A stretch of DNA of 64,000 nucleotides from Paenibacillus castaneae (lineage in GTDB: Bacteria > Bacillota > Bacilli > Paenibacillales > Paenibacillaceae): assembly GCF_002884445.1 (NCBI RefSeq), contig NZ_KZ614144.1, forward strand, positions 4,756,094 through 4,820,093, in the 5' to 3' direction. Shown here one piece after another: positions 27,690 through 36,834 of the stretch. The notes under the pieces are model-generated. The model ran no database searches and was not told where the DNA came from. It saw nothing but the letters and a program-made list of their open reading frames with translations. Within the stretch, counting starts at the first letter, position 1; the number at the start of each line of letters is the position of its first letter. The translations under genes and the position numbers were made by a program.

Positions 27690-27917
27690 TGATCTCACTC
27701 CAGTTGTATATTTTCTAAATGTAATATAAGCAATCATACTGCTTTAAGGCAAGCAAAGCCAAGTCCCCTATGGAAAAGCTTATGAAAACTACTTTCATCA
27801 CAGCCGTTTCTGATTCACAAAGGGATAGATGTCCTCATATGATGAAGTAATTCGTGTTATACACCTAATGGCCGCTTACCTCTTATCGTCATCCTCCTGC
27901 TTGGAAGGAGATTTATG

Positions 27918-29288
27918 ATGCTCAAATCGAAAGTAGCCGTACAGGTGATCAGCTCCGGCTTGCTTCCAGAAGATACGCTAATGCTTGGCGAAACACTAGT
28001 AAAGCAGTATAAGATCCCTCAAGGCCAGCACATCCTCTTAAAATTCGGCGCATTTGCGCAAAATGTTAAGATCATTCCTGTCGCGAAATACGACGGTATC
28101 CGGATGAGTCAAAGCTTAGCCAGAAGAATGGGATTGACAGGCGGAGCATCAATCCGGCTGCAGTACAAATCAGGCGCATCCACACTTGTGTTGGGACCAT
28201 TGATCGGTGTACTCGTCAGCCGTGATTATCCTCATATGCCGGATAAGCCATTTGGCACCATTACTATGTTTTGCAAGGAGCTAGTCGAAGCCTGTGCGGC
28301 GCAAGGCGCATACGTTTATTTCTTCACGCCGAATCAAATCGGCAATAGTTACGATGCCGTTGACGGCTGGATCTATTCAGACGGCTGGCGGAAGGCTGAA
28401 ATGCCCGTGCCTGACGTAGTCAATAACCGCCTCACCTCGCGGAAATTGGAGAACAAACCCAGCGTACAACATTTCATGAAAGAAGTAAAACAGAAGCATC
28501 AAACGGCCGTTTTCAACGAAAAGTTTTTGGATAAAACCGAGGTTTTCGATGCATTGAAAAAGGACGAATCGTTAGTTCGTTATTTGCCAGAGTCCCATTT
28601 GCTCCGCAATTATACGCTGCTGAAATCGATGTGCTCGCGTTACAGCAATGTTTTTCTAAAGCCGGTGCGCGGCAGCTTAGGCAAAGGAATCATTCGTATC
28701 GTGCGACTGGATCCCAACAACTACCAAGTCTTGTACGCAACCGCAGCAGGTACACGCAAACAGCAATACACGAGTTTAGTGAAGCTCTTCTCAACCATTT
28801 CCACCAAAATGAAAACCGTCAGATATCAAATTCAGCAGGGCTTGCAGCTGATTGAAATTCAAAAAAGACCGGTCGATTTCCGAGCGCTTGTGCAAAAAAA
28901 CAAAGCGGGCAAATGGGCGATTACGTCCATCGTTGCAAGAACAGCCGGCAATCATCATTTCGTCTCAAATTTAGCGCGCGGCGGCACGCTCAGTACCGCT
29001 TTAGAGGCTGTAACCAAATCGAATCTCCTGCCCAGCATCAGCAGACAAGATACGGTACAGCGCTTGCAGCAGGCTGCGCTCAATATCGCACGCGGCGTAG
29101 ACATGCAAATCCCCGCCCACTTTGGAGAGCTTGGCATCGACTTAGCTCTCGATACGAACGGTCGTGTATGGCTGCTTGAGGTTAATTCGAAGCCATCCAA
29201 AAACGATAACACGCCGCTTAATGATAATAAAATCCGTCCATCCGTTCGCATGATGGTCCAATACTCCCGATTTCTATCGGGCTTTTAA
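27918..29288 (+). CDS. YheC/YheD-family ATP-grasp protein 1 (long form)
   Basis: A 456-residue member of the YheC/YheD 'endospore coat-associated' ATP-grasp family. An N-terminal beta-rich domain of about 95 residues (EDTLMLGETLVKQYKIPQGQ) precedes a pre-ATP-grasp region. The glycine-rich loop is FLKPVRGSLGKGIIRI, the centre has VDFRALVQKNKAGKW, and the metal-binding end is LLEVNSKP. ATP-grasp enzymes join carboxylates to amines or thiols; no substrate is known here. AAGGAG gives 7-base spacing to ATG 27918; ATG 27915 is also possible. First gene of a five-paralogue operon. Confidence 0.9.
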   Translation: MLKSKVAVQVISSGLLPEDTLMLGETLVKQYKIPQGQHILLKFGAFAQNVKIIPVAKYDGIRMSQSLARRMGLTGGASIRLQYKSGASTLVLGPLIGVLVSRDYPHMPDKPFGTITMFCKELVEACAAQGAYVYFFTPNQIGNSYDAVDGWIYSDGWRKAEMPVPDVVNNRLTSRKLENKPSVQHFMKEVKQKHQTAVFNEKFLDKTEVFDALKKDESLVRYLPESHLLRNYTLLKSMCSRYSNVFLKPVRGSLGKGIIRIVRLDPNNYQVLYATAAGTRKQQYTSLVKLFSTISTKMKTVRYQIQQGLQLIEIQKRPVDFRALVQKNKAGKWAITSIVARTAGNHHFVSNLARGGTLSTALEAVTKSNLLPSISRQDTVQRLQQAALNIARGVDMQIPAHFGELGIDLALDTNGRVWLLEVNSKPSKNDNTPLNDNKIRPSVRMMVQYSRFLSGF

Positions 29289-29299
29289 TGGAGGGTCAC

Positions 29300-30523
29300 A
29301 TGCACGCAAAAGCCGTCATATTGGGTATCGTCGTTGCGTTTATTAACCAAATAGCGGAAGGCTCTGATACGTATCCGGTACTGCTGGAGCCTTCATTCTA
29401 CCGCGCGCTCAGCAACGCTGCTGAGCAGCATGGCATAGATCTATATGTATTTACCGCAGCGGACTATCAGCCGCGAACGGGGCAATTACAGGGCTATCGC
29501 TTTCATCAGAATCGGTTTGTCCGCCAATCCGTTCCGCTGCCTGATGTCATCTATGACCGCTGCTTCTTTACAAATGCCGATCAACGACAAAACTGCCGAA
29601 AAATGCTGGCTTCCATAAAGCTGCAGAAGCCCTATCAGATGCTTAATGCGGTACTTCCTGCAAAGCTTGGCGTTTATCATGCTCTCAAGGAGGATGACAG
29701 ACTGAAACCATATTTGCCAATTACTTCAGGCTATCAATCCTCAGACCAACTTATGAAACTTATGCAGCTCCATGCAGCTGGCGTTGTACTGAAGCCTGCT
29801 TCCGGCATGCAGGGAAGAGGCCTCCTTCACGCCAAGCACTGCCAGCACGAGCAGTCCGTTCACGTTAATGGTCGCACGAAGCAAAACCAGCCCTTTACCA
29901 TTACATTTGCACATATTGACAAGTTTAAGCACTGGATCAACCGTATTGTTTCTCAGACAGCTTATTTAATCCAGCCTTATTTAGAGCTGAGCGATGACGA
30001 TGGAAAGCCATTTGATATTAGAGTGCTTCTACAGAAAGATAGCCAGGGAAAGTGGGCGTCCACTGGAGCAGCAGCACGTTCGGGGAAAACAGGCTCGCTG
30101 ACGTCTAATCTGCATGGCGGCGGTGAAGCGCGCTCGGCCTTGCAGCTGCTGACCAACAAATTTGACAGAGCCAAAGCCGAACATTTACTAGAAACAATCC
30201 ATACAATAAGCAAGCAAACAGCAGAACGAATAGAAGATGTATTCGGCAGATTTGCCGAACTGGGGTTAGATTTCGGCATCGATAAGGGTGGCCGGGTATG
30301 GTTGATCGAAGTGAACTCGAAGCCAGGCCGGTCCGCCTTCCGACTCATAAGCGACCAGAAGGCGGAGCATCTCTCCATAGAGAGGCCCCTCTTGTACGCA
30401 CGATTACTTTCGAGGCGTTTAAAGCCGTCCTTTGTAGCCAATGAAACCGCAAACGGCCGTTCCTATTATTTGAAGACAGCTCATCCATTACGGCCTTTCA
30501 ACGTTCAGGAGGTTCATCAATGA
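29300..30523 (+). CDS. YheC/YheD-family ATP-grasp protein 2 (short form)
   Basis: A 407-residue paralogue without the N-terminal beta domain. It starts with AVILGIVVAFINQ and carries VLKPASGMQGRGLLH (glycine loop), PFDIRVLLQKDSQGKW, a LTSNLHGGGEA segment and WLIEVNSKPGRS (metal-binding Glu and Asn). GGAGG lies 5 bases before ATG 29300; the earlier in-frame ATG at 29288 overlaps the preceding stop and sits before that ribosome site. Its C-terminus has a roughly 40-residue tail after LSRRLKPSFV. Its stop overlaps the next start as ATGA. Confidence 0.9.
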   Translation: MHAKAVILGIVVAFINQIAEGSDTYPVLLEPSFYRALSNAAEQHGIDLYVFTAADYQPRTGQLQGYRFHQNRFVRQSVPLPDVIYDRCFFTNADQRQNCRKMLASIKLQKPYQMLNAVLPAKLGVYHALKEDDRLKPYLPITSGYQSSDQLMKLMQLHAAGVVLKPASGMQGRGLLHAKHCQHEQSVHVNGRTKQNQPFTITFAHIDKFKHWINRIVSQTAYLIQPYLELSDDDGKPFDIRVLLQKDSQGKWASTGAAARSGKTGSLTSNLHGGGEARSALQLLTNKFDRAKAEHLLETIHTISKQTAERIEDVFGRFAELGLDFGIDKGGRVWLIEVNSKPGRSAFRLISDQKAEHLSIERPLLYARLLSRRLKPSFVANETANGRSYYLKTAHPLRPFNVQEVHQ

Positions 30524-31899
30524 GTTTGACAACTTGTAACGTACATTTCTCCCAGCAGCCCAATAAAATCATTTATTTGTCCAGCCCGTTGCTGAAGCAT
30601 TTAAAGCTATCCGGCAAAAAGTCGGTTCAACTCAAGCTAGGCAACGAAGTTATTAACGCAGAGATCAAGCAGCTTAAGCGGTCCGGCAATCATTTATATT
30701 TATCTGCCGGCGTCCGCCAATCCATTAGAGTACCGAAATCCGGAAATGTATATGTGCTTAATTCCGGAGAGAATGAAGTTCAGCTTGGGCCCCTCGTTGG
30801 GATACTAAGCGATAACGCAATACGTTCCGAAAGCAATCCTTTTGGCCCACGCACCGGATTCATCAAGCAGGTCATTCGAACCGGCGAGCACAAAGCTTAT
30901 ATTTTCGGATTTACACCAAGTGATATTAACTGGCAGCAGGAAACGATCAACGGCTATTTTCTGAATTCACAGGGCGGCTGGTATCGCAAAATCATCCCCT
31001 TACCTGATGTCGTCTATAATCGTCTTCCGAGCCGCAAAGCAGAAACATCCGCATCCATCAACGCATTGCGCGAGAGATTCGTACGCCGCAAAATTCCTTT
31101 TTTCAACTGGAGCTTCTTCAATAAAGCTGATGTATATAAGCTGCTTGACAATGATCCGGAAGCGCTGAATCATTTGCCTGAATCCGTATCAGGGCCCTCT
31201 TCGGAAAAGATAAAGGAAATGCTCGAAAAACATCAGTTTCTTTACTTCAAGCCGACAGCAGGCAGTCTCGGAGTGGGCATTTACCGACTTACCTATAACC
31301 CAAAGCGCGGTTATTTCGCACGCTATCGCAAAGGCAGTCAAAATGTACTCCTGCGCTTCACGAACTTCAACAGCTTAATGCGAATGCTGCAGGCGAAGCA
31401 CGGCAGCAGCTTAAATCATTACGTCATCCAACAAGGCATACGATTAGTAGAGATCGACAACTGCCCGCTCGATTTCCGCTTTCATATGCATAAGAACGGC
31501 AAGAACGAGTGGGTACCCGCTGGTATTGGGGCGAAGAAGGCTGGCCGGGGCAGCGTGACAACACATGTTAAAAACGGCGGTTCCCTTATGACACCCGAAC
31601 ATGCGCTCAGCAAAACCTTCGGCAGTAAAGCAGATGAGGTTTTAGAGAAAGCCAAAAGTGCTGCAGTCAAGCTATCTGAGGCTATAGAAAGGAACTATCC
31701 GCATCGACTTGGTGAGCTTGGACTTGATATCGGCATCGACAAGGACGGTGAGGTATGGATGTTTGAAGCGAATGCTAAGCCCGGCAGATCGATCTTCAAG
31801 CATCCTGCTCTCCGTTCGGAAGGGCGTGCTTCCCTAACTTATATATTTGAGCATTGCATGTATCTCAGCCGCTTTCAAAACCAGGGAGGTAATGGCTGA
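30520..31899 (+). CDS. YheC/YheD-family ATP-grasp protein 3 (long form)
   Basis: A 459-residue paralogue with the N-terminal beta-rich domain (KSVQLKLGNEVINAEIKQLK) like protein 1. Motifs: YFKPTAGSLGVGIYRL (the loop has GVG in place of GKG or GRG), PLDFRFHMHKNGKNEW, TTHVKNGGSLM and WMFEANAKPGRSIF. The departure in the loop and HMHKNG instead of LVQKNG suggest a specialised or altered activity. AGGAGG precedes the ATG, which overlaps the previous stop. Confidence 0.9.
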   Translation: MSLTTCNVHFSQQPNKIIYLSSPLLKHLKLSGKKSVQLKLGNEVINAEIKQLKRSGNHLYLSAGVRQSIRVPKSGNVYVLNSGENEVQLGPLVGILSDNAIRSESNPFGPRTGFIKQVIRTGEHKAYIFGFTPSDINWQQETINGYFLNSQGGWYRKIIPLPDVVYNRLPSRKAETSASINALRERFVRRKIPFFNWSFFNKADVYKLLDNDPEALNHLPESVSGPSSEKIKEMLEKHQFLYFKPTAGSLGVGIYRLTYNPKRGYFARYRKGSQNVLLRFTNFNSLMRMLQAKHGSSLNHYVIQQGIRLVEIDNCPLDFRFHMHKNGKNEWVPAGIGAKKAGRGSVTTHVKNGGSLMTPEHALSKTFGSKADEVLEKAKSAAVKLSEAIERNYPHRLGELGLDIGIDKDGEVWMFEANAKPGRSIFKHPALRSEGRASLTYIFEHCMYLSRFQNQGGNG

Positions 31900-33053
31900 T
31901 GAACAGCTCGCTCTCAGAAGAATCAGACTACAAAGAGCTCCGTTCAGGCAGACCGGTACTCGCCATTTTGACGATTGATGATGACGCTCAGCTCTTCCGA
32001 GGTAATCGAAGCAACTTTGTTGATTTGATTCGAACCGGCCAGTCCATGGGGTTTATCGTCTATGTGGTAACTGTAAAAAATCTGCATCTGACAAAAAACA
32101 GCTTAAAGGGTTTCATATTCAATGAGGAATCCGGAAGCTGGCTGCAGCGGTTTCTTCCGTTTCCGAATATTATTTATAACCGAATCCCGCAGCGAGAGGA
32201 TGAAATGCTGCCTGCCGTCAAGCAGAAGATTGCTGCCTGCCAAAAGCATCCTCAAGTGAAGCTGTTTAATCCTTCCTTCTTCAATAAGTGGGATTTATTC
32301 GAATGGCTTCGCCGTTCCAAATCAACTAAATCTTATATTCCGCTAACTCGCAAGCTTGTTACGGCGACAGGTCTTGGCCGGATGATGCGGAAGCATCCTT
32401 ATCTATATTTAAAGCCAGAGAGCGGCAAGGCAGGCAAAGGCATCATGACTATAAAGGTTATAGCTGAGAAGCAGCTGCCTTATCGATTAAAAATTCAAGA
32501 AAACAAAAAGAGCGCTACGTATAATTGCTCAAACATTAATAAGCTGTGGAGCCGCATTCAGAAGCAAAGCGGAGGCGAGGCCTATATTGCCCAACAGGGC
32601 ATTAAGCTAGCTTCCTTCCAGGAACGAAGCTTTGATCTGCGGGCTCTCGTTCAAAAAAACCAACGAGGGCAATGGGATATTACCGGAATCGGCGCACGTA
32701 TAGCAGGTGCTTCAAGTATAACTACCCATGTTCCACGCGGCGGCATGATCGAAGATCCAGAGAAGCTGCTCGTACACTCATTCAATGAGGAGCAAGCGCG
32801 TAAGCTATTAATAAAAGCAAAAAACACTGCCGTGCTAATTGCCAAGCAAATCGAGCGTGCCTCAGGACAGCTTCTTGGGGAGATGTCGATGGATTTAGGG
32901 ATAGACAGCGTTGGTAATATGTGGTTTTTCGAAGCTAATTCCAAGCCCATGAAATTTGATGAACCGCATATTCGCCAGAAATCATTAGAACGTATTTTTC
33001 ATTATGGAGCCTACTTGGCCAAATTAAAATCGGAAAAAGCAGGAGGCGCATAA
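31899..33053 (+). CDS. YheC/YheD-family ATP-grasp protein 4 (short form)
   Basis: A 384-residue paralogue without the beta domain. After GRPVLAILTIDDDAQLF, it has YLKPESGKAGKGIMTI, SFDLRALVQKNQRGQW, TTHVPRGGMIE and MWFFEANSKPMKF. LGEMSMDLGIDSVGN replaces the usual LGELGLDIGID. GGGAGG lies 8 bases upstream, and the start overlaps the previous stop by one base. Probably cytoplasmic in the mother cell during spore coat or cortex assembly (inference from the family name only). Confidence 0.9.
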   Translation: MNSSLSEESDYKELRSGRPVLAILTIDDDAQLFRGNRSNFVDLIRTGQSMGFIVYVVTVKNLHLTKNSLKGFIFNEESGSWLQRFLPFPNIIYNRIPQREDEMLPAVKQKIAACQKHPQVKLFNPSFFNKWDLFEWLRRSKSTKSYIPLTRKLVTATGLGRMMRKHPYLYLKPESGKAGKGIMTIKVIAEKQLPYRLKIQENKKSATYNCSNINKLWSRIQKQSGGEAYIAQQGIKLASFQERSFDLRALVQKNQRGQWDITGIGARIAGASSITTHVPRGGMIEDPEKLLVHSFNEEQARKLLIKAKNTAVLIAKQIERASGQLLGEMSMDLGIDSVGNMWFFEANSKPMKFDEPHIRQKSLERIFHYGAYLAKLKSEKAGGA

Positions 33054-33054
33054 C

Positions 33055-33555
33055 GTGGAACTGGAGCTGCTTACACCGGAAGCATGGGTTTTGGAACAAA
33101 AGAGGCTTATCGGCTATGCCATTCGATTCGGAGATAAACGGCTCGCAGTTTCAACGATTCATGCGCTGCGCAAGCTGGATGCGGCAGAGCTTATTGACGA
33201 AGGTCCGAATCAGCCCTGCCATGCGGTTGTTGTTGTCGCCAAGCAGGGCAGCCGTATCAGCGGCTTCGGTTTTGCCTCAGGCAACGGTGAGGATGGCTGT
33301 ATGGTTGTTGTTCATCCTGAGGCAAGAAGCCTTGGGATTGGCAGCGCTATTGTACAAGCGATGATTGATCGCATTGGCCATCTCACTTGTAATGTTGCCA
33401 CAGATAATACTGCCAGCATGGCGATTTGCTTTCGGCTTGGCATGACTGCCGTATCCATGCATAGAGGCCCGACAGGCAAACCAACGCTCCGTTTCGAAAG
33501 GAGAACCTCAAATGGCACAGCCCGTCCTAGGCATTCTGACTTTGTACCTCAATGA
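33055..33555 (+). CDS. GNAT-family N-acetyltransferase inside the YheC/YheD operon
   Basis: A 166-residue acetyltransferase. The acetyl-CoA site is HPEARSLGIGSAIVQAMI, matching the R-x-x-G-x-G/A pattern, with a preceding beta strand (GCMVVVHPE) and the C-terminal ASMAICFRLGMTAV typical of the fold. The start is GTG 33055 with AGGAGG 8 bases upstream. Its end overlaps the next ATP-grasp gene by 44 bases, so the genes are coupled. The acceptor is unknown; the context suggests it acts on the same pathway as the five ATP-grasp proteins. Confidence 0.85.
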   Translation: MELELLTPEAWVLEQKRLIGYAIRFGDKRLAVSTIHALRKLDAAELIDEGPNQPCHAVVVVAKQGSRISGFGFASGNGEDGCMVVVHPEARSLGIGSAIVQAMIDRIGHLTCNVATDNTASMAICFRLGMTAVSMHRGPTGKPTLRFERRTSNGTARPRHSDFVPQ

Positions 33556-34702
33556 AGCAGGCATGCTGGAGGAGAAATCCATTTATCAGAAGATGACTTC
33601 AGCTGGACGAAAGCTAGGACTTCGCGTTTTTGTATTCACGCCAAAGGACGTTAACTATAAGAAGAATTTAATTTATGCCCTCTTTTATGATCCAGTCGAA
33701 GCGACCTGGTCGCGTAAGTGGACTTCATTCCCCAATCTTATTTATGATCGGTGTCGTATTCAACGCACATACCGTTTCGAACAGCTTAAGCAATTTCGCG
33801 CCCGATATGGCTTCCTCAACTATCTCAATCGCCCTCTTCGCAACAAATGGACGATACACCGCATCCTCTCGAAGGATGCACGCTTCAAGAGCCATCTTCC
33901 TTCTACCCGCTATATTGAGTCCACTCGCGACGTAGTTGAAATGCTCAAGAAATACCCACTCCTCTATCTCAAGCCTATTAATGGCACCGGAGGCCGAGGA
34001 ATTCTCCGTATTGAGAGACATAAGGATGGCTTGCTTCATATTCAAGGACGCGATCAATCAAGGCGCATCATCAAACCCCAGCAAATTACTCCTTCCGCTC
34101 TAGGCAGCTATTTGGCTCCTTGGAACTTGAGAGGGAATCGATATATCGCCCAGCAGGGCATTCAAATTAAATTAAATAGCGGGCGCGTGCATGATTACCG
34201 AATGCTGGTTCAAAAAAACGGTGAGGGCTTATGGGAAGTGACCGGCTGCGCGGGAAGAATAGGAGGGGCTGGCAGCATTACATCCAACCTTCACGGCGGA
34301 GGCCATGCTTCCACAATGGAGACCCTACTGAAGGATTGGCTGCGCGATGAATCGAAGATCGAAACGGTAAAGGAAGAGGCAGCGAAGCTAGGTGTTGGCA
34401 TAGCTGCTTATCTAGAGATGAGCTACGGAAGATTATGCGAGCTCGCCCTTGATCTTGCCATTGACCGCAAGGGAGGTATTTGGCTCCTAGAGGTGAATCC
34501 GAAGCCTGCTCGAGAGGTGTTTGCCCAAGCGGGTGAGAAAGAGGTTTACCGTAATGCAATCATTAGACCATTAGAATATGCACTTTGGCTTCATAACCAG
34601 AAGCAGCGAAGGAAGGGCAAGGAGAAGCTAAGCGCCCATCGAGATACACGTACCGAAAATGAAATGAAATCTGAACATCTTTCATACCCATATTCATATT
34701 AA
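33512..34702 (+). CDS. YheC/YheD-family ATP-grasp protein 5 (short form)
   Basis: A 396-residue paralogue. GVLGILTLYLNE-type start (seen as VLGILTLYLNEAGMLEEKS), then YLKPINGTGGRGILRI, HDYRMLVQKNGEGLW, GSITSNLHGGGHAS and WLLEVNPKPAREVF. LCELALDLAIDRKGG replaces the common LGELGLDIGID. It has an insertion of about 12 residues rich in basic residues before the QQGIQ block and a polar tail. GAAAGGAG precedes the ATG inside the GNAT gene. Last gene of the operon, followed by a strong terminator. Confidence 0.9.
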   Translation: MAQPVLGILTLYLNEAGMLEEKSIYQKMTSAGRKLGLRVFVFTPKDVNYKKNLIYALFYDPVEATWSRKWTSFPNLIYDRCRIQRTYRFEQLKQFRARYGFLNYLNRPLRNKWTIHRILSKDARFKSHLPSTRYIESTRDVVEMLKKYPLLYLKPINGTGGRGILRIERHKDGLLHIQGRDQSRRIIKPQQITPSALGSYLAPWNLRGNRYIAQQGIQIKLNSGRVHDYRMLVQKNGEGLWEVTGCAGRIGGAGSITSNLHGGGHASTMETLLKDWLRDESKIETVKEEAAKLGVGIAAYLEMSYGRLCELALDLAIDRKGGIWLLEVNPKPAREVFAQAGEKEVYRNAIIRPLEYALWLHNQKQRRKGKEKLSAHRDTRTENEMKSEHLSYPYSY

Positions 34703-34711
34703 TCCAAATCA

Positions 34712-34748
34712 AGTCGAGCAGGAGAGCTATTCCTGCTCGACTATTTTG
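34712..34748. terminator. Terminator of the YheC/YheD operon
   Basis: A 12-bp perfect stem AGTCGAGCAGGA / TCCTGCTCGACT with a 7-base loop, followed by ATTTTGATT. The adenine-rich left flank may let it also end the converging HAD gene. Confidence 0.85.
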
Positions 34749-34780
34749 ATTCTTGACCCGCTGCTGCGTTCTTATTTACA

Positions 34781-35455
34781 TTACTCCAGCAATCCAATCA
34801 AGTCGCGGAAATCAGAAATAAGCACATCAGCGCCTTCCAGCTCCGATGACCGTCCGTAAGTCGCATAAGCACAGCCAATTGCCGGCAGACCGTTGCCTTT
34901 GGCAGCTTCCACATCAGATGAACGATCTCCCACCATCCAAGCGGTTTGAATACGGTGATCCTTGAGCAAGCGGGCAACTAAATCAACCTTGCTTGCGGTA
35001 GCATACTCACCTGCACTATATAGTCCATCGAATAGTTCAGCTATACCTTTGAAGCGAGCAACACCTTTCACATACTCTTCAAGTCCGTTGCTTGCGACAA
35101 ACAGCTTTATTCCACGTTCCTTGAGTATGCGAAGCGTCCCTTCCACATGTGCGTACAGTTCTCCTTCACCAGCCGCTAGACCTTCCAGTTCGTACTGCAG
35201 AAGCAATTCATCAGCACGTTTGCGGGCAGCCTCTGTACTTTCCGGCATAACTTGCCGCCAAATATCCTCCAGCAGCATGCCGAGACAGCTGAGTAATTTA
35301 TCTACAGGCGGTGTTGGAAGCATATACAACTGTTCCTCGCGAAGAGTTTCAAACACACGTTGATGGACTAGCACTAATAACGTATCGGTTTCAAATAATG
35401 TTCCATCCATATCGAATATAACAGCCTCTGGCTTTACAAGCTTTTGCTGGCTCAT
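34781..35455 (-). CDS. HAD-superfamily phosphatase, phosphoglycolate-phosphatase-like
   Basis: A 224-residue HAD hydrolase. Motif I is FDMDGTLFETD with the nucleophile Asp and acid/base Asp. Motif II is LFVASNGLEEYV, motif III Lys is in TASKVDLVARLL, and motif IV is WMVGDRSSDVEAA. A helical cap sits between motifs I and II (about residues 20-90). It dephosphorylates a small metabolite; the substrate is unknown. The ATG at 35455 has AGGGG 8 bases upstream; the in-frame GTG at 35464 is too close to it. Confidence 0.88.
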   Translation of the reverse strand: MSQQKLVKPEAVIFDMDGTLFETDTLLVLVHQRVFETLREEQLYMLPTPPVDKLLSCLGMLLEDIWRQVMPESTEAARKRADELLLQYELEGLAAGEGELYAHVEGTLRILKERGIKLFVASNGLEEYVKGVARFKGIAELFDGLYSAGEYATASKVDLVARLLKDHRIQTAWMVGDRSSDVEAAKGNGLPAIGCAYATYGRSSELEGADVLISDFRDLIGLLE

Positions 35456-35540
35456 AGATGTCACCCCTTTCCATGTCTGTCCCTATCATACTGGAATTGT
35501 AGAAATGATCGCAAGCTTTTAAATGGCCGCAAACAGCTTC

Positions 35541-35834
35541 TTATTCCCTTGCAAACCGTGATGCAGGCAGCATGGCGATTCGACCTAGCGTATAAGGGCC
35601 CAAATAGGAGCCGCTTGCCAAAAATACAGGATTCAGAAGAATTCGATGCACCTCTGTCATAAATACAGTATCGTGAGTGATTGTTTTCATTACGGCCTCT
35701 GCTAAAATGACAAAAAGCAAAAATAAGGCAACAACAGCTGCTGCATTAAACAATCGGCTTGCCATCTTACTGGCATAACTCGCCCAACCGATAATAGCTG
35801 CCCCAATAGCGAGAACTGCTCCAATCATAATCAT
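35541..35834 (-). CDS. Small membrane protein of unknown function
   Basis: A 97-residue hydrophobic protein with two to three segments (MIGAVLAIGAAIIGWASYAS, LFNAAAVVALFLLFVILAEAV and a weaker PVFLASGSYLGPYTLGRIAML). I do not recognise the family. GGAGGAGG upstream of the ATG supports translation. It lies between the HAD gene and the divergent TspO-related gene. Confidence 0.65.
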   Translation of the reverse strand: MIMIGAVLAIGAAIIGWASYASKMASRLFNAAAVVALFLLFVILAEAVMKTITHDTVFMTEVHRILLNPVFLASGSYLGPYTLGRIAMLPASRFARE

Positions 35835-35987
35835 TCATATCCTCCTCCTTGCTGACAGCTTCGGTTTTTTTCATTTCTCTTAAACACAGATGTACGGTTT
35901 AAACATGCTTTATGAATAAATAAGCAGTAGGTTGTTTACATATGATAGAGAAACTCCGTATGAAATATCGGTTGGGAGGTATTTACG

Positions 35988-36752
35988 ATGAAAAATAGTT
36001 ATCGATGGTGGAATATCATTGGTCTTACTGCGATGCTAGCCGTTAACGGATTAGCAGAGTGGCTTCCAATTAACGGAAAAACGACCGGTGAATTATCGGC
36101 TAAATATCCAGTGCTCATTACTCCGGCACCCTACGCTTTTTCCATATGGTCGATCATTTATCTATTGCTTATCGGATTTGTTGCTTACCAGCTTAGACCG
36201 CGTACCGCTCAAAGCAGCATTGTTCAAAGCATAGGGCCCTGGTTCTTAATCAGCTGCTTGCTAAATATGGCATGGATTCTTGTCTGGCATTATGAGCGTT
36301 TGAACAGCAGTGTGTTCGTAATGTTCGCCTTGCTCCTGTCGCTAATTATCATCTACACAAAAATACGTACTGCGAAAGTTAGAGCTGTCACCGGAGAGCG
36401 GCTGCTTGTTTGGCTTCCGTTCAGCATTTATTTAGGCTGGATCAGTACGGCGACAATCGTTAATGTTTCTGTTGCCTTATATGCTGCAAACTGGGATGGA
36501 TTCGGATTATCTGATATTGCATGGACTATTATTATGCTGATAGCGGCAGGCTGCCTTGCGCTCTTTGTCGGATTCAAGCATTATGATCCCGCTTACACTA
36601 TTGTGTTGATCTGGTCGTTTATTGCCATAGCGAAGAGAGAAGAACAACAGTCCGATATTATACTCGCTGCATTAATTGGAGCTTGTGTGCTGGCGGTTGC
36701 CGCTGTCTTCATACTGATTCAAGCAAGTAAAAGCAAAAAGATAACATATTGA
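35988..36752 (+). CDS. TspO/MBR-related tryptophan-rich membrane protein
   Basis: A 254-residue polytopic membrane protein with about seven segments. The N-terminal ITPAPYAFSIWSIIYLLLIG and the Trp-rich WILVWHYERLNSSVF and WLPFSIYLGWISTATIVNVS regions match proteins annotated as tryptophan-rich sensory proteins related to TspO. TspO proteins bind tetrapyrroles, but this longer branch has no assigned ligand. GGGAGG precedes the ATG by 8 bases. It is a single gene followed by psd in the same direction. Confidence 0.78.
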   Translation: MKNSYRWWNIIGLTAMLAVNGLAEWLPINGKTTGELSAKYPVLITPAPYAFSIWSIIYLLLIGFVAYQLRPRTAQSSIVQSIGPWFLISCLLNMAWILVWHYERLNSSVFVMFALLLSLIIIYTKIRTAKVRAVTGERLLVWLPFSIYLGWISTATIVNVSVALYAANWDGFGLSDIAWTIIMLIAAGCLALFVGFKHYDPAYTIVLIWSFIAIAKREEQQSDIILAALIGACVLAVAAVFILIQASKSKKITY

Positions 36753-36834
36753 TAAATATAACCGGATATGTCAAACTGTTTGGTGGGTGTTATGATCAAT
36801 TTTCCCCAGCAGGAGAGGACGTGACGGTTTACGA

